Origin: Liolophura sinensis
Lineage: Eukaryota; Mollusca; Polyplacophora; Chitonida; Chitonidae
Length of the DNA stretch: 64,000 bases
Direction: 5' to 3'
Assembly: GCF_032854445.1 (NCBI RefSeq)
Contig: NC_088303.1
Coordinates: forward strand, 19,415,501 to 19,479,500
Shown: positions 45,936-58,438 of the stretch, one piece after another
Layout of the letters: each line of letters begins with the position of its first letter
Numbering within the stretch: position 1 is the first letter of the stretch
Notes under the pieces: model-generated
Databases searched by the model: none
The model's input: only the letters and a program-made list of their open reading frames with translations
What the model was told of the DNA's origin: nothing
Program-made: the position numbers and the translations under genes

Positions 45936-46844
45936 CTCAGTTGAAGATACATTAGTTTAGCTTGAATTCCTAAAGAAAGTTCTCTTCACTTAATGAATCC
46001 CATTGAGGAAGTAGGGGAGTGGCAGTACAAGGTAATTTGCACACAGCAGAGACGTATACAGATTCTATTAGATCTTTTATGCGGCTTGTTAGTGAAATAC
46101 ACTGCTTCAGGCTTGATTAGAATTATACATGGATCCGCACCAGAACAGCAGAAACTTAATCTTATTGAACATTATTCAATATTGTTCTGACCCAGTGTTG
46201 ACCTTTCAGCAATGTTTCATGGACCTGTTGATGGATAGCTGTGTCTGCTACATTTATAATCATGTTCAGCATAAAGATTATAATGATCAGTGCCAACTCC
46301 TTGCAGAAATGACTTCACCTTAAACAGGAGATCATATGGCCTAATTATATTGGTCAGAAATGTAAAAAATGATTTTTGGTTGTACCATCTGAAGTGTGCA
46401 ATTAGTATTTGGGGATTTTATATAAGAATCATGAAAAAGTCTTTACATGGAATATGTGGTAAGAATCATTCATTTGTTATTATGGAATTGCCTTAGTACA
46501 TTAGCATGCCTGAATTATGCTGCATTATTAGTGTTGGTCCAGAGTCATTGTGGAGCGGGATAACGATATACTAGTAATTATCATGCAACGCTGTAGTGAA
46601 AGTTAAGTGCAAAAAATAAAGCAAAACATTTACCACTGTTCACACACACAGTGAAACTTTCCTAACTGAAAGCGAAGTCAACCGTGCAGTCTCTGTAGTC
46701 ATAAACTAACCTGTTGTGAGACTTGTATAACCAAAAAGATCCATTGACAATCATGTCTGTTCAAGAAAAATAATCACATTTTCTGTGCATACCTTAGCAG
46801 TTAAAGTGGGCCAGCCATCATCACATTTCCTTGACAAGACTGCA

Positions 46845-46864
46845 TGACCTTGAGGTTATGACCT
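46845..46864. promoter_or_regulatory. two nuclear-receptor half-sites (direct repeat)
   Basis: TGACCTTGA at 46845-46853 (reverse TCAAGGTCA, the extended monomer site of ERR/FTZ-F1-type receptors) is followed by TGACCT at 46859-46864. This is sequence match only. Confidence 0.25.
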
Positions 46865-47901
46865 TTAACAGCCTAAAGGCAGACAGATGTTTCCCAAGTC
46901 CATAGATTATTCCCCTTGCACGACATATTGAGTGGCCACATTGATCACATGTTTAAGACAAATAGATCAAGATGGCGGTGACAGTTTGTGAGGACCCTGA
47001 ACATGTCCCGTTTTGTCAGTTTGTACATGTATGTGTTATTGCCATGAACTGTTTTTGGTTATGCCAACCTAAGACCATATTAGTTAATTTGTAGGAACAT
47101 TCAGTTGACATCTATGTACGTTAGGGAAATTTTGATGTGCATGTGAACAGTGATAAATGTTCCTTGCTGTCAATCCGACACATTCGGGGCTGTTTCATAT
47201 ATCTCTTGCAACTGTGCGAGTAACCCCATTCTACAACTGAGTTCAGATTTGACACAAGAGGGACATCAACAATTTTGCTGACAGATGTGTAGAAGATGTA
47301 TGTTTGTGTAAGAGAGATAAACCACCTCTCTCTGAAGTTGCTAAAACGATCACTACAGAATTCAATGAATCGCCTAGTCTTGCAGCACCATATTGCTTGT
47401 ATATAAGTTGACAATAGTGGTGATTGTCAATAACATTTCTTGGATCTCCTTAGAGCATTAGATTACTTGTATATACCATGTGTTCAGTCGGTTAAATATG
47501 TACATATAGGTATAATGTATAAGTGTGTGCAATCCGTCATCTTTTATAAATGCCACATCTTGTTATACTAGTGTTAAATCTGTTGTCACTTGGACATTTG
47601 TTGTCATTTATCACTTTGGACCATATTTATCATTGTTCGCAATCGTAAGAGGTCAAAAACAGGCAGACATATCCTGCTTATTTTGTTTATCCTGTCTGGC
47701 TGCCTTGTACTTAGCTTTTAGGAAATGATTAGCCTATTGCTTGGAAAATGGCAAAGTAGAGAAGTAATTGAAAGGACAGACAACTTTATTTCAGGCTGGT
47801 GGGCAGTACCGTCTATGGCGGTAAACTGCATTATGCCCTTGTAGATGGTATCTGAACCCTGTTCGTGGTTTCCATAAACCGTTGCTTGTCTGTTAACCAA
47901 A
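46865..47901. other. AT-rich DNA, no supported gene
   Basis: A 97-codon minus-strand open frame (47121-47414) contains a second open frame in another phase over the same bases, and no motif is recognised. I leave it uncalled. Confidence 0.4.
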
Positions 47902-47941
47902 GGGTCATATTGTGACCTTGAGCGTTCGAGGTCAAGGTCTG
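47902..47941. promoter_or_regulatory. cluster of AGGTCA-type half-sites
   Basis: Within 40 bases: GGGTCA (47902-47907), TGACCTTGA (47913-47921), AGGTCA (47929-47934) and GGTCTG one base later (a DR1-like pair). The arrangement includes inverted and everted pairs. It would suit nuclear-receptor binding, and no other function is visible. Confidence 0.3.
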
Positions 47942-48244
47942 TTTGCATGGTAACAACATGAACTAATTCAAGCCATTCAAAATGTTTCAGACTTTAAAAC
48001 TTGGTTACGTGTCTGATATTCATGTGTAGAGTTCATGATAAGTGGTGCTAGCTGTCATGAAGATATGTTTGGATGAATATGGAATTTTGTTGTTTAAATG
48101 TGCATGCATGTTCGTGACAAGATATCTCTTACTAGACAGAAGCAGTTGTTACTTGCAAATTATATGTAGGTCAGAAGTCAAAGGAAGATTCACAATATCG
48201 ATCTAAAGGAAGGTGGTTGGATCCTTTTTCTGTCTGCAAGTTTT

Positions 48245-48350
48245 ATTTTGTTATTTATTTGATGCATATTTTCCACGGTACTAAAGAATATTTCGCTTTT
48301 GCAGTAATGTGTGTTCAGATTTTTGGGTGAAGGAAATCACTGTGTCTGGC
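48245..48350 (-). mobile_element. SINE family 1, strongly decayed
   Basis: TTATTTATTTGATGCATATT, ACGGTACTAAAGAATATTTC and later GGGTGAAGGAAATC are in SINE order, with most bases of the central domain changed. Confidence 0.5.
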
Positions 48351-49883
48351 AGATAATGTATGAAATACCTGTCTCATGCGATGATTACTTGATTTGAAAA
48401 TGTAACCTCATTGGCTTAATGTCCTTGATGACTGCATGTCGCTTGAAGCAGTTGGGACTGAATTTTCTGTGTTTTAACTCCAGTAACTGACTTATACACT
48501 TTGAAAAGATGTTACTCTCAGGATCTTGCGATCTTCTGTTTTTGCACAATGATTAAATTTCTTAGTACATCCATTTTGTTCCAATCTAGGAAAGTTAATG
48601 TATGCATGAAAATCAATGAGCATTGCCATATATGGATATAGAAAAAGGCCACTTGGCAATGTTCATGCAAAATAGACTCTTTATGTTTCATTCCATGGAT
48701 GAAAGCAATTGTGACATCATGATATGGCAGAAAGATTGAACAGTGTGTGTGTCATCATCAAGTTTCACGTATTTGCAACAGCAATGCAGCAGTTCAGGGC
48801 TGAATATTTAGGAGTTAGTTCATATCAAAGAAAAATGTGATTTTCTATCTAAGTTTATATTCAGATTCTTATATTTACATCTACATCATGCAAATTGAAC
48901 TACTTTATTAATTCAAGATGCATGTAATGATACAGAAATTCTCCCATATATTGGTCTTTAAGGACGACTCATTAGATGATTTTAATAACATTAAAATTAC
49001 ATAAAAAAGGTTAAGTGATTTCCCCTAGCTTTGCATAATTCATTGGCACATACACTTGACAGTATCATTATGCATTGACCTTTTGCAAACTCACAAATGT
49101 ACAGATGTATGTCATATTCTCCAAAGAATTTCATGTTAGACCACATCAAAGCGCTGTAAATGCGAATTTTACCCTGAAGGCCCTGAAATCAATAGAATCC
49201 TCATAATTTCAAGGATTCCTGACTATAAAGTTGATATTGGTCACCAATGCCTGGTTGGTCCTAGCAGTTGAGAAGACAGACACCCTAACCACTGCGCACA
49301 CGCAGTACTTACTTACAGATCACAGAGAGGATACGGACGTAGATGACTAGCACTGACAGTGGAGTTGTCTGTCTGACGTTCTGTGGATACTAGCTTGAGG
49401 CTCAATCATTGTAAGACTGATAAACCCGCATTGATGTTTGGCCAGTCACTGACAAACTTTTCAACATCTGACATACAGATAATTTGTTAAATCAGTTTAT
49501 AATCATGTACAGCTCCAAAAATTGTTTCGTTTGCAAACACTAAAAACGTGATGAAGAAAACGCGAGAACACTGCATTGTGCTGTCTTATCTGATTGTTAT
49601 TTAACGAGAAATGAAAATGAAGTAAGCAATATTTCGTATGGAAAACTGACTTCAGCGGCAGTCAAATATTTGGATTGTACATTTAAGGGGGTCTTTATGA
49701 ACCATCTTCATAATTGTTTGTTGCCAGTGAAGACACACCCAGTTTTATCAGGTCATATAACAGGTATTTATGTAATGTGAGGATCTTTTGTCATTTCATG
49801 TCGACTTATTGCGCATATAAAGTTCATATGACTTTTATTTTAGACATGTACATGAAGGTGTGGAAAAAGTTGTCTGGCATCGT
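48351..49883. other. AT-rich DNA, no supported gene
   Basis: A possible tRNA-like SINE head on the minus strand at about 49250-49310 (GCGCAGTGGTTAGGGTGTCT) is too diverged to call. Nothing else was seen. Confidence 0.4.
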
Positions 49884-50036
49884 TTATTTATTTATCTGAT
49901 TGGTGTTTTACTCTGTGCTCAAGGATATTTCACTTATAGGATGACAGCCAGTATTGTGGTTAGAGGAAAGCAGGCAGAGCCTGGGGGAATCCCACGTCCA
50001 TTTGCAAGTTGCTGGCAAACCTTCCCTCATATGGCT
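49884..50036 (-). mobile_element. SINE family 1, decayed, abutting a family 2 SINE
   Basis: TTTATTTATCTGATTGGTGT, TCAAGGATATTTCACTTATA, GGCAGAGCCTGGGGGAATCC and CAAGTTGCTGGCAAACC match the element up to CTTCCCTCATATGGCTGTG, where the second SINE begins. Confidence 0.85.
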
Positions 50037-50046
50037 GTGTGACATG

Positions 50047-50380
50047 AGTGAGTGAGTGCTTGAGGTTTAACGTCGTACTCAACAATTTTTCAGTCATATG
50101 ACGACGAAGGAATCCTTAGATTGCATGTAATGTGCCTCCTTGTCGCAGGACAGATTTCCACCACTCTTTTATCTAGTGCTGCTTCACTGAGATGACTTAA
50201 CGAAGGCAAGTAAGCCGTCCCGCCCGAGCCATTATACTGATCAGCCATTATACTGATACCAGTCATTGCACTATCCTCTTCATGCTAAACGCCAAGAGGA
50301 AGTTGTAACTCTTTTTAAAGCCTTAGATATGACTCGACCCAGGATTGATCCTGGATCTACCGCTCCCGAAGTGGACGTGC
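50047..50380 (-). mobile_element. SINE family 2, near full length
   Basis: Target duplication GTGACATG lies at 50039-50046 and 50381-50388. On plus it starts AGTGAGTGAGTGCTTGAGGT and TTTTTCAGTCATATGACGAC (the family 3' end reversed). It passes through GCCCGAGCCATTATACTGAT, where that ATTATACTGAT-type motif occurs twice, and ends in the tRNA-like part AGGATTGATCCTGGATCTAC and CGCTCCCGAAGTGG. The A-box end of the head is cut off. It inserted at or in the end of the older family 1 copy. Confidence 0.92.
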
Positions 50381-50388
50381 GTGACATG

Positions 50389-51564
50389 GCAGTAGTGATA
50401 TACATTGTCAATAAGATCTGAAAAGCCTACCTTGAACAATTCAGACATTTGACTATACGCTGAGCACATGATTCAGTAAAAGAAAAAAAGAAGTGAAGGT
50501 ATTTTCAGGTACAGTTTTTAGCATTTTTTCTACTGATGCTGTATTACTTCAATTTTTATATTTTCTTCCTCTTTTTGGATTAAATAATTATTATTATTTA
50601 GATAATAATAATCTAATTACCAATTTAACATTATGAAATGTGGTGTTTGTTCAGTCATTCCCACTGCGCTTTAAATACAAGATGAAGGAGAAGGCATGGT
50701 AGATATATGTTACACTCTGTGGAGGTGTAATTGTTCTTATGTAACAATTATCCTTGGGGAAGTATCATTCATTCTCAAATGTCATCGCGTCTGTACGACC
50801 TTGTCTGGCATTTCCCTCCCTTAAGGCTTAAACATCGTCATGTTTTGTTGGTGCAAAATCTGTTTTTATTCTCCTTGTTGACCAGATATCACCTACGGCT
50901 GGTTTGTGAAAGTTCTTGCCGTTTTAGACAGAAGACAATTCAATTCTCTTTCAGACGTTTTCTTCCATGGCAAGTCTTAGTTTCTTGGTTTCCTTAAATG
51001 TACACAATGCACACTGCACTTTAGCTAATGTGCCTTGAAGAAGGATGTTTGCTGGCTTCAAGCAGGAGGCACATATTCGACTTGGCCGTCAGAATAATAC
51101 CGCTTTTGTGTGGTCAGGTAATGATGTAATACTTGTACATTGTATGCTCTACCCTTCTGATGTATCAGCTTTTGTACACGAAATTGCAAAAAAATGTTTT
51201 CGATCAGCATATTTCTAGGTTTTTCTCTCTAACAAATCAAAGGAAACAAAGGCCAGATTATTGAAGTGGGTCTGTGTTATCGGCTGACTATAAGGACACA
51301 ATTTCAAAAACGACTTAAGTTGGAGAACTTTGATGTTTGTTAGGAAAACTTGTGTTTATGTATAGGCTACTAATAGGAGTGAGTGACGCAGTACTGTGTT
51401 TTTAGGTGAGGGAGGGTGGGGAGGGATCAGGGTTTGCCAAGAAATGTGGATGTAATTAAACCTGTATTACACACTTTCTTTTCTGTAGAGTATGTAGTTG
51501 CTAGATCCATGTGAGGCAGGTTTAGTTCTGAGATCTGTTTCATTCTTTCCAGCTTAGCTTTCAG
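50389..51564. other. mixed DNA with one weak exon-like segment
   Basis: 51066-51117 reads EAHIRLGRQNNTAFVWS between CAAGCAG and TCAG|GTAATG. The donor is good, but no pyrimidine tract precedes the acceptor. An 88-codon open frame at 50731 lacks an ATG and splice support. Confidence 0.3.
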
Positions 51565-51702
51565 TAATACAGATCTGTACCGATACTCATCCGTTCGTTA
51601 ACCTGAAACTCGATCTTCAAATGGGATCAACGTCCTCAACATGTTTGGACTGTACGCTACAAACACATGATTCCCTTAAGCCTGCAAAAATTCTGATTAT
51701 TA
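51565..51702 (+). CDS. candidate exon, unknown protein
   Basis: Acceptor TTTCATTCTTTCCAGCTTAG then CTTTCAG at 51564. Two bases then 45 open codons, including DTHPFVNLKLDLQMGSTSST and CLDCTLQTHDSLKPAK, to ATTATTA|GTGAGT. Reading on, a stop follows within three codons, so it could also be a last exon. Both ends are phase 1, compatible with 42639-42696 upstream. Composition looks coding, but there is no family match. Confidence 0.25.
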
Positions 51703-54700
51703 GTGAGTAATAAAGACATCCCAATTAACACGCATGTTCCTGCATGACACATAAACAGAAAGCTTCCCAGACTGAGGACTTTATAGGGTCATAGACTGGA
51801 AAATGGTTACCTTAATTCAGCCATCGTGTTCAGATTTGACAAGTGGTTAAGAATAGGTTATTTAATGAACAACATATGCGGGTGTATAGTGAAGAACCAT
51901 CAGTGGGCTAGGTTTAATCCCCTGGTCATGGTACTGGAATATATAAAGACCATCTCCCTGATTGCTGGTTTTTACAAAGTACTTACTTTTCCTTGTGTTT
52001 TTTCCAATGTTAATTACCTGGGTCTTGAGGAAGTGTACCTGTGTTTGATGGAACAGCTGAGTAGGTACCCTAGACTCTGATTTTGCCCATCGATTGCGAC
52101 TTTCGTTTACCGAGACGTCTTGTGAGGACACCAGTGTTTAAATCTGTATGGCCATGATAAATGATGCTCTCTGTCTAAGCAATCCCAAGATGCACCACAG
52201 ACACCATCGTAAGAAATGAGGCTAATCTCAAGTTTTCGTTGAACCAATTAACTGTAAATAAACCTGCTCACTCCCAAGGTGAAACGATAATCATCGTATC
52301 CAAGTGCAGTCTGTGAATCTGTATGTTAGCAATGGCTTTTCACCTTTCTGCAGCCTCTGACATTAAGGCTGTTCTGTGTTGGGAGGACCAGCAGGCTTTG
52401 CTTTTAGGCTGGCATGGGTGAAAAGTGTTCAGAGCAGCTTTTGCTGTGGAGTTAATTTTTCCATAGATCCGTCTGCAGTCAGGATGTCAGTGGGAAGTCG
52501 TTATCAACATTTTTGTGTTACAATAGACCTCCTGATTTTCGTTAGAAGGCTAAGAAGGACTGTTCCCAGGGAAAATTAACTTGTCTATTTTTGGAATTCA
52601 CAGCATTTTGTGGCATATTAGTGATGTAAAGTTTTAAAATTTCCAATCTGATAAACATTTTACCCTTCTTGATTCACTGATATTCCCTATCTCCTCCCTG
52701 CCCCCCACATCAAAAGAAAAGGAGAAAAAGATACATTATGTGAACATTTTAGATTTCAGCTCCCAGCTCAGTGGCTTGAGGACAAATAGTTGCACAAATA
52801 AAACATCCATGCAGACTACCAAATTGAATTTTATTTGAATTAAACAGTCTTATTTACCATTTTGTTCAGCAGCATCAATAAAAGTTTTAGTCACATGACC
52901 GTTTGGTTGTCTCATTTGCATATGATTTTTGATGGGATTATATGTCTGTTTAAACAGAGCCCGAAACTATAACACCATTACACCAAAACCAGAGGACTGC
53001 ATGGAATCCTATTAACCCTGTGGTCCACTTTACATTTTAAGTTTATAACCTAACATGTAACAATGCTATTCAGTTTTTTTTTACAGACATTAAAGCAATT
53101 AAATTGCATAGCTCTTGCAGAGGTCCCGAAAGTGCCCAGAGTGTGCCTTATACTGAAGCCACGTAGCACATAAACTGTCATCTGACAAGTGGAAAAATGG
53201 ATACGCTTCCGCCAGCTCCGACTGTGGCCTTTCCTGCTTCCCTAGAATTATCAGATTACAGACAAAGTCTCTTGGTCAACCCATGTATTATTGATCCTAT
53301 GGGCCTCCAAGGACGTCAGTATTTGTGGTCACTATAATAATCCAGAGAGTCTCTTTTGCAGGATTGAGCTTCCAGATGTGACAGGTGTATGTATAAATAG
53401 GTACATTGTATGAGTTTATATGCAAATTAAGAAATGTTGTTAATTATGTCTTGATTTTTTTGACAGTGTTACAGTAAAGTTGGACAATTAAAGCATTTAG
53501 TTCATGATTTGTGTTTTTTTGTATTGCAACAATGCATTTGAAAAGAATAGAACATTGCAGGTGTAAGCTGTCATTCCTTCCAAAATTTCTGAATTTACCT
53601 TCAATAATATTACTTGTTTATTAGGATTTATTAAGGGACTTTTATGTTTTGCTTAACCTACATCTCAGTGTGATTGTGGATATGTGGATGAATTGAATGT
53701 TTGATCATTTTCGTAATTCACTTGAATATAAATTGTTTAATGAGTGGGTAAGTTTAAGATATAAAAATATTTCTTATTATCTTGAATAAGAGTGTCAGTT
53801 CTGTGAATCACTGTTGGTAACAATAGAAACAGTGATATACATGTACATACAGGAGACATTCTAACTGTTTGCTTGATCAAAATTTAGTGCTGCCATGGTT
53901 TCTGTCATCTACATTATTCCATGTGGCTTAAATTTTTTACAAATCGCTCAGCACTAGTGGTCGATTTCATAAAGAAATGTTTTTTGATTGATTTAAGTCT
54001 TAGTTAATAGATGTAAGTTTCTTCTGAGGGACAGAAGGTGAGATTGTTGGAGAATTGTTTTAATGCGATATTGTTTGCTTGTTTATAAGTTTAAATGCTT
54101 TTATACATGAATAATCAGACTTCAAAATTTCAGCTAAATTTAAGTCATAAAATGCTTTTTTTTTTTAATATCTTATCACTATTTGAATTAGCTATTCGTT
54201 GAAAATATAAAAGACCGATACATCTTGCTCTGTCCCTTTAAATAGTGATTAAGGTGCATATATAAGCTTGTTGTTAATTGACTCTGCAGCTTTCCATTTA
54301 GGAACAACTCCAGCAGATGTTTATTTGTCACCTGTTCGGAGATTGGCCTTATAAGTTCCAGTAACTCTCCATCGTGTCTATGGATTACTTACTTGCAGGC
54401 CCAACAACCTGTCAGATATCTGGTTTCACATAGCCTGCTAAAATCAATTATCCATGATGCTCTAGACTTATTTTCCTGGTTTCACTAAAGGAGAGAAACG
54501 AAATGAAGCCGATAAAATTTGCTGTGGTATAAAAGCCAGTTTCCCTGGCTTACATTCAATCAATTAATGGCTGTCCCCTTTCTGGATTGAGTTGAGCTGG
54601 AGTGGTTGGTGTCAAGATCAATTCTTTATAAAGTTCTTAGCTAGTTTTAGCTAGTATAATATCAGACTGACAACCTTTCTATAGATACCAGACATGTTGT

Positions 54701-54754
54701 GATTGTTAGCCGTCATTCGTCATTCGTGGCAAGAAACATCAGGCTTGTACCAGA
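51703..54754. other. AT-rich DNA, several weak exon-like signals
   Basis: A good acceptor at 52353 (CACCTTTCTGCAG) is followed by about 20 open codons and only a weak donor. CTCTTTTGCAG with a 23-base segment and ACAG|GTGTAT lies at 53362-53384. A frame from 54302 is open for about 62 codons after CTTTCCATTTAG. None is convincing alone. Confidence 0.3.
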
Positions 54755-54830
54755 TTTAGAATAAAACAAAGAGCAGTGAAACATGACAGTGTGATAATTG
54801 GCAAATGGTCACACCATAACCAGTGAAATC
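54755..54830 (+). repeat. dispersed repeat C, copy 3
   Basis: AGAATAAAACAAAGAGCAGT, GACAGTGTGAT and GCAAATGGTCACAC match 35035-35100. Confidence 0.65.
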
Positions 54831-55435
54831 CTTTCTTTTGTCATTATCCAAATAGAAAAAAATCATAAGTGGTCAGTGTCATTTGGTGATTTTCAAGTGG
54901 ATGAGATTGGAACTGACAGTCAGAATTTTGATCTTGTTTGATTTTCATTAGGTTTCTGGTGTAAGGTTAAGAGTGCACATGCATGTAGCAGTGGGTTGTG
55001 CATGTACCATAAGTTTCAATAAAAGCTATCATATATCATGGTCAGAATGGAAAACATATTTTCTGTAGAGCTTTCATTAATATCTGTTCTGGAAGAGCCA
55101 TATTTCCTGATTTTTTTTGCCATTAATGTTAAGAAACGTTTGTATCCATTAAAATCCTTGATGACAGTTAATTCCAGGGTATGACATATTGTGCCATGTC
55201 ATTTTTTTTTTTTTTGAGATGAAGGGGAGAGATGTGTAATTTTGTGAGTGGCTGCAGGGAAATGTTATCCGTATGTCTACTGTCATTTTAGCACATGGCC
55301 CAAGCACCCAGGGCACAGGGGAGTGTGCATGTCTTGGAAAATAGAGAATATAATTATTACTGTGTCTTGCAAGAACATTCTATGATATTTGATGGTAACC
55401 ACTGCAGTACATAACGCAGAATATGATGAGGGCAT

Positions 55436-55795
55436 CCTGAGTGTGCACGTGCCTTTGGGTAGGTGCATCTGAGTGCGCATGTGCCTTTGGGTAGGTGCAT
55501 CTGAGTGCACACGTGCCTTTGGGTAGGTGCATCTGAGTGTGCACGTGCCTTTGGGTAGGTGCATCTGAGTGCACACGTGCCTTTGGGTAGGTGCATGTGC
55601 CTTTGGGTAGGTGCATCTGAGTGTGCACGTGCCTTTGGGTAGGTGTGTCTGAGTGCACACATGCCTTTGGGTAGGTGCGTCTGAGTGTGCATGTGTCTTT
55701 GGGTAGGTGTGTCTGAGTGTTAACGTGTCTTGGGGTAGGTGCGCCTGAGTGCGCTTGTGTCTTTGAGTAAATGCATCTGAGTGTGCATGTGTTTG
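55436..55795. repeat. 32-bp minisatellite, about 11 units
   Basis: Units contain GTGCCTTTGGGTAGGTGCAT with CTGAGTGCACAC or variants, 32 bases apart (for example 55453 and 55485). One unit near 55590 is shortened, and units after 55680 are diverged. Overlapping minus-strand open frames (up to 191 codons) with Thr-Tyr-Pro-Lys-type periods are repeat artefacts. Confidence 0.95.
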
Positions 55796-56808
55796 CATGA
55801 TCTCAAAAACTAAGTTAGACTTCAGATTTTGTATACTTTTTCTTACAACCATTTTCATCCTGTGATTATATTTTAAAAAGCATTGCTTTATTGTCTTAAC
55901 TTTTTGTCGGATTTAAAAGGCCTTGCACTTATGCCAGTCTCCTTGTAGGTTTGGGTGGTATGTACATGTATGCAGTTCAGAGGTCATTTTTGTCTCATCT
56001 TCATCTCAAGTCAAAGATAACTGAACTTTTATCATAATTATGGCCAGGGTCTGTATACATACGCGGTGACATCTAACAAAGTTATCACCTTTCCGGTATT
56101 ATACTTGCAAAATAAAAGTAGAAGAAAAACAAAAAGGTATATCTAGTGCTGCTGTAGCATTATTCATGTGAACTGTCGCATGTAGAAAACACCCATCACA
56201 CTTTCCCACTACTTGGTGGTAACAGACTTGATAAAATATTCAAATGTGATTTGATTACAGTACCAATACCTGCCAATGAAACAGGTCTGCATGATCAGTG
56301 AAATTGCTCCACTGATGGACAACCTTCATTGGGGTTCGCATGCTAACTAAGTTTACCAGAAAATGTCATATATAGTGTGTTAACTAAAGACTGATGTGAA
56401 TGCATATAGCAGTATGTACAAACCAAAAGATGTTAGAGAGTGTTCTTCATGTCACAGAATGACAATAGATCGTTTTCACCTGCATGCACAAAATGCCAGT
56501 TTAGTGACTTGGTTTTAGAATAGCTACATGTACATATATACATGTACTCATTATGTGCAAATTAGCATTCACAATCTTGCAGTGAATCAACCAACCTTGG
56601 CCACCCTGCATCATTTGAGGGGTTGGGCCTCTTTTTTCTAACTCCACTATACTGTGAGTACACATGAATGCAGGTGAGCTGAGAAATGTGTGTTGTGAGA
56701 AGGGCTTTAATATTTCTAGTTCCTAGAACCTGGTTCCACAAGGCCATTTTTCAATTAATTAATTAAAAACCACACTATAATTAATGGTTTACAGACTCTA
56801 AAGTTATA
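55796..56808. other. AT-rich DNA, nothing recognised
   Basis: No gene, array or mobile element was seen. Confidence 0.4.
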
Positions 56809-58218
56809 CTTGCAACAGAATTGCATGAATATGTTATCTCCTATAGGCTTGACAGAATTGCATGAACATGTTATCTCCTATAGGCTTGACAGAATTGCCT
56901 GAACATGTTATCTCCTACAGGATTGACAGAATTTCATGAATTTGTTATCTCCTAAAGGCTTGACAGAATTTCATGAACTTGTTATCTCCTACAGGATTGA
57001 CAGAATTGCATGAACATGTTATCTCCTATAGGCTTGACAGAATTTCATGAATTTGTTATCCGCTGTAGGCTTGACAGAATTGCATGAACATGTTATCTCC
57101 TACAGGATTGACAGAATTACATGAACATGTTATCTCCTAAAGGCTTGACAGAATTGCCTGAACATGTTATCTCCTACAGGATTGACAGAATTTCATGAAC
57201 ATGTTATCTCCTATAGGCTTGACAGAATTTCATGAACATGTTATCTCCTATAGGCTTGACAGAATTTCATGAATTTGTTATCTCCTGTAGGCTTGACAGA
57301 ATTGCATGAACATGTTATCTCCTACAGGATTGACAGAATTGCCTGAACATGTTATCTCCTACAGGATTGACAGAATTTCATGAACATGTTATCTCCTATA
57401 GGCTTGACAGAATTACATGAACATGTTATCTCCTATAGGCTTGACAGAATTACATGAACATGTTATCTCCTACAGGATTGACAGAATTTCATGAACATGT
57501 TATCTCCTATAGGCTTGACAGAATTGCATGAACATGTTATCTCCTAAAGGCTTGACAGAATTTCATGAACATGTTATCTCCTACAGGATTGACAGAATTT
57601 CATGAACATGTTATCTCCTATAGGCTTGACAGAATTTCATGAATTTGTTATCCGCTGTAGGCTTGACAGAATTGCATGAACATGTTATCTCCTACAGGAT
57701 TGACAGAATTACATGAACATGTTATCCCCTATAGGCTTGACAGAATTGCCTGAACATGTTATCTCCTACAGGATTGACAGAATTTCATGAACATGTTATC
57801 TCCTATAGGCTTGACAGAATTTCATGAATTTGTTATCTCCTGTAGGCTTGACAGAATTGCATGAACATGTTATCTCCTATAGGATTGACAGAATTGCCTG
57901 AACATGTTATCTCCTACAGGATTGACAGAATTTCATGAACATGTTATCTCCTACAGGATTGACAGAATTACATGAACATGTTATCTCCTACAGGATTGAC
58001 AGAATTACATGAACATGTTATCTCCTACAGGATTGACAGAATTTCATGAACATGTTATCTCCTACAGGATTGACAGAATTACATGAACATGTTATCTCCT
58101 ACAGGATTGACAGAATTTCATGAACATGTTATCTCCTACAGGATTGACAGAATTTCATGAACATGTTATCTTGTATAGGCTTGACAGAATTGCATGAACA
58201 TGTTATCTCTTATAGGCT
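56809..58218. repeat. 37-bp minisatellite, about 38 units, with 592-base higher-order period
   Basis: The unit starts CTTGACAGAATTGCATGAAC and ends ATGTTATCTCCTATAGG, with alternating CTTGACAG/ATTGACAG and GCATG/TCATG/ACATG variants. The rare variant CCGCTGTAGG occurs at 57060 and 57652, exactly 16 units (592 bases) apart, with the same neighbouring units, which shows block duplication. No open frame persists because 37 is not divisible by 3. Confidence 0.97.
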
Positions 58219-58438
58219 CCAGAAATAAGTAAGTCACATTTCAAACAAGACCTCACACTGTTTTGTTTTTTTTTTAATTGACACAAACTCCATATTCACT
58301 CCATTAAAATCAACTGGTATTTTGTGAATGCTCTTCTGTTCGTGAATAGGCTAAATAATAATTTAGATTCACAGGATAGATGTTTTTCCAATTCGGACAT
58401 CATTGATGCACTCTTTTTCGATCAACACCCCTGACCAG

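Noticed and set aside
47121-47414. 97-codon minus-strand open frame
   Set aside because: Another phase of the same strand is also largely open, and no splice sites or motifs were seen.
49250-49310. tRNA-like stretch on the minus strand
   Set aside because: No cloverleaf could be assembled by eye; at most a decayed SINE head.
54302-54488. About 62 open codons after an acceptor-like CTTTCCATTTAG
   Set aside because: A second frame gives a different short ending, no donor follows, and no domain is recognised.
55283-55858. 191-codon minus-strand open frame with Thr-Tyr-Pro-Lys-type repeats
   Set aside because: It lies over the 32-base minisatellite, where three overlapping frames give the same kind of repeat.
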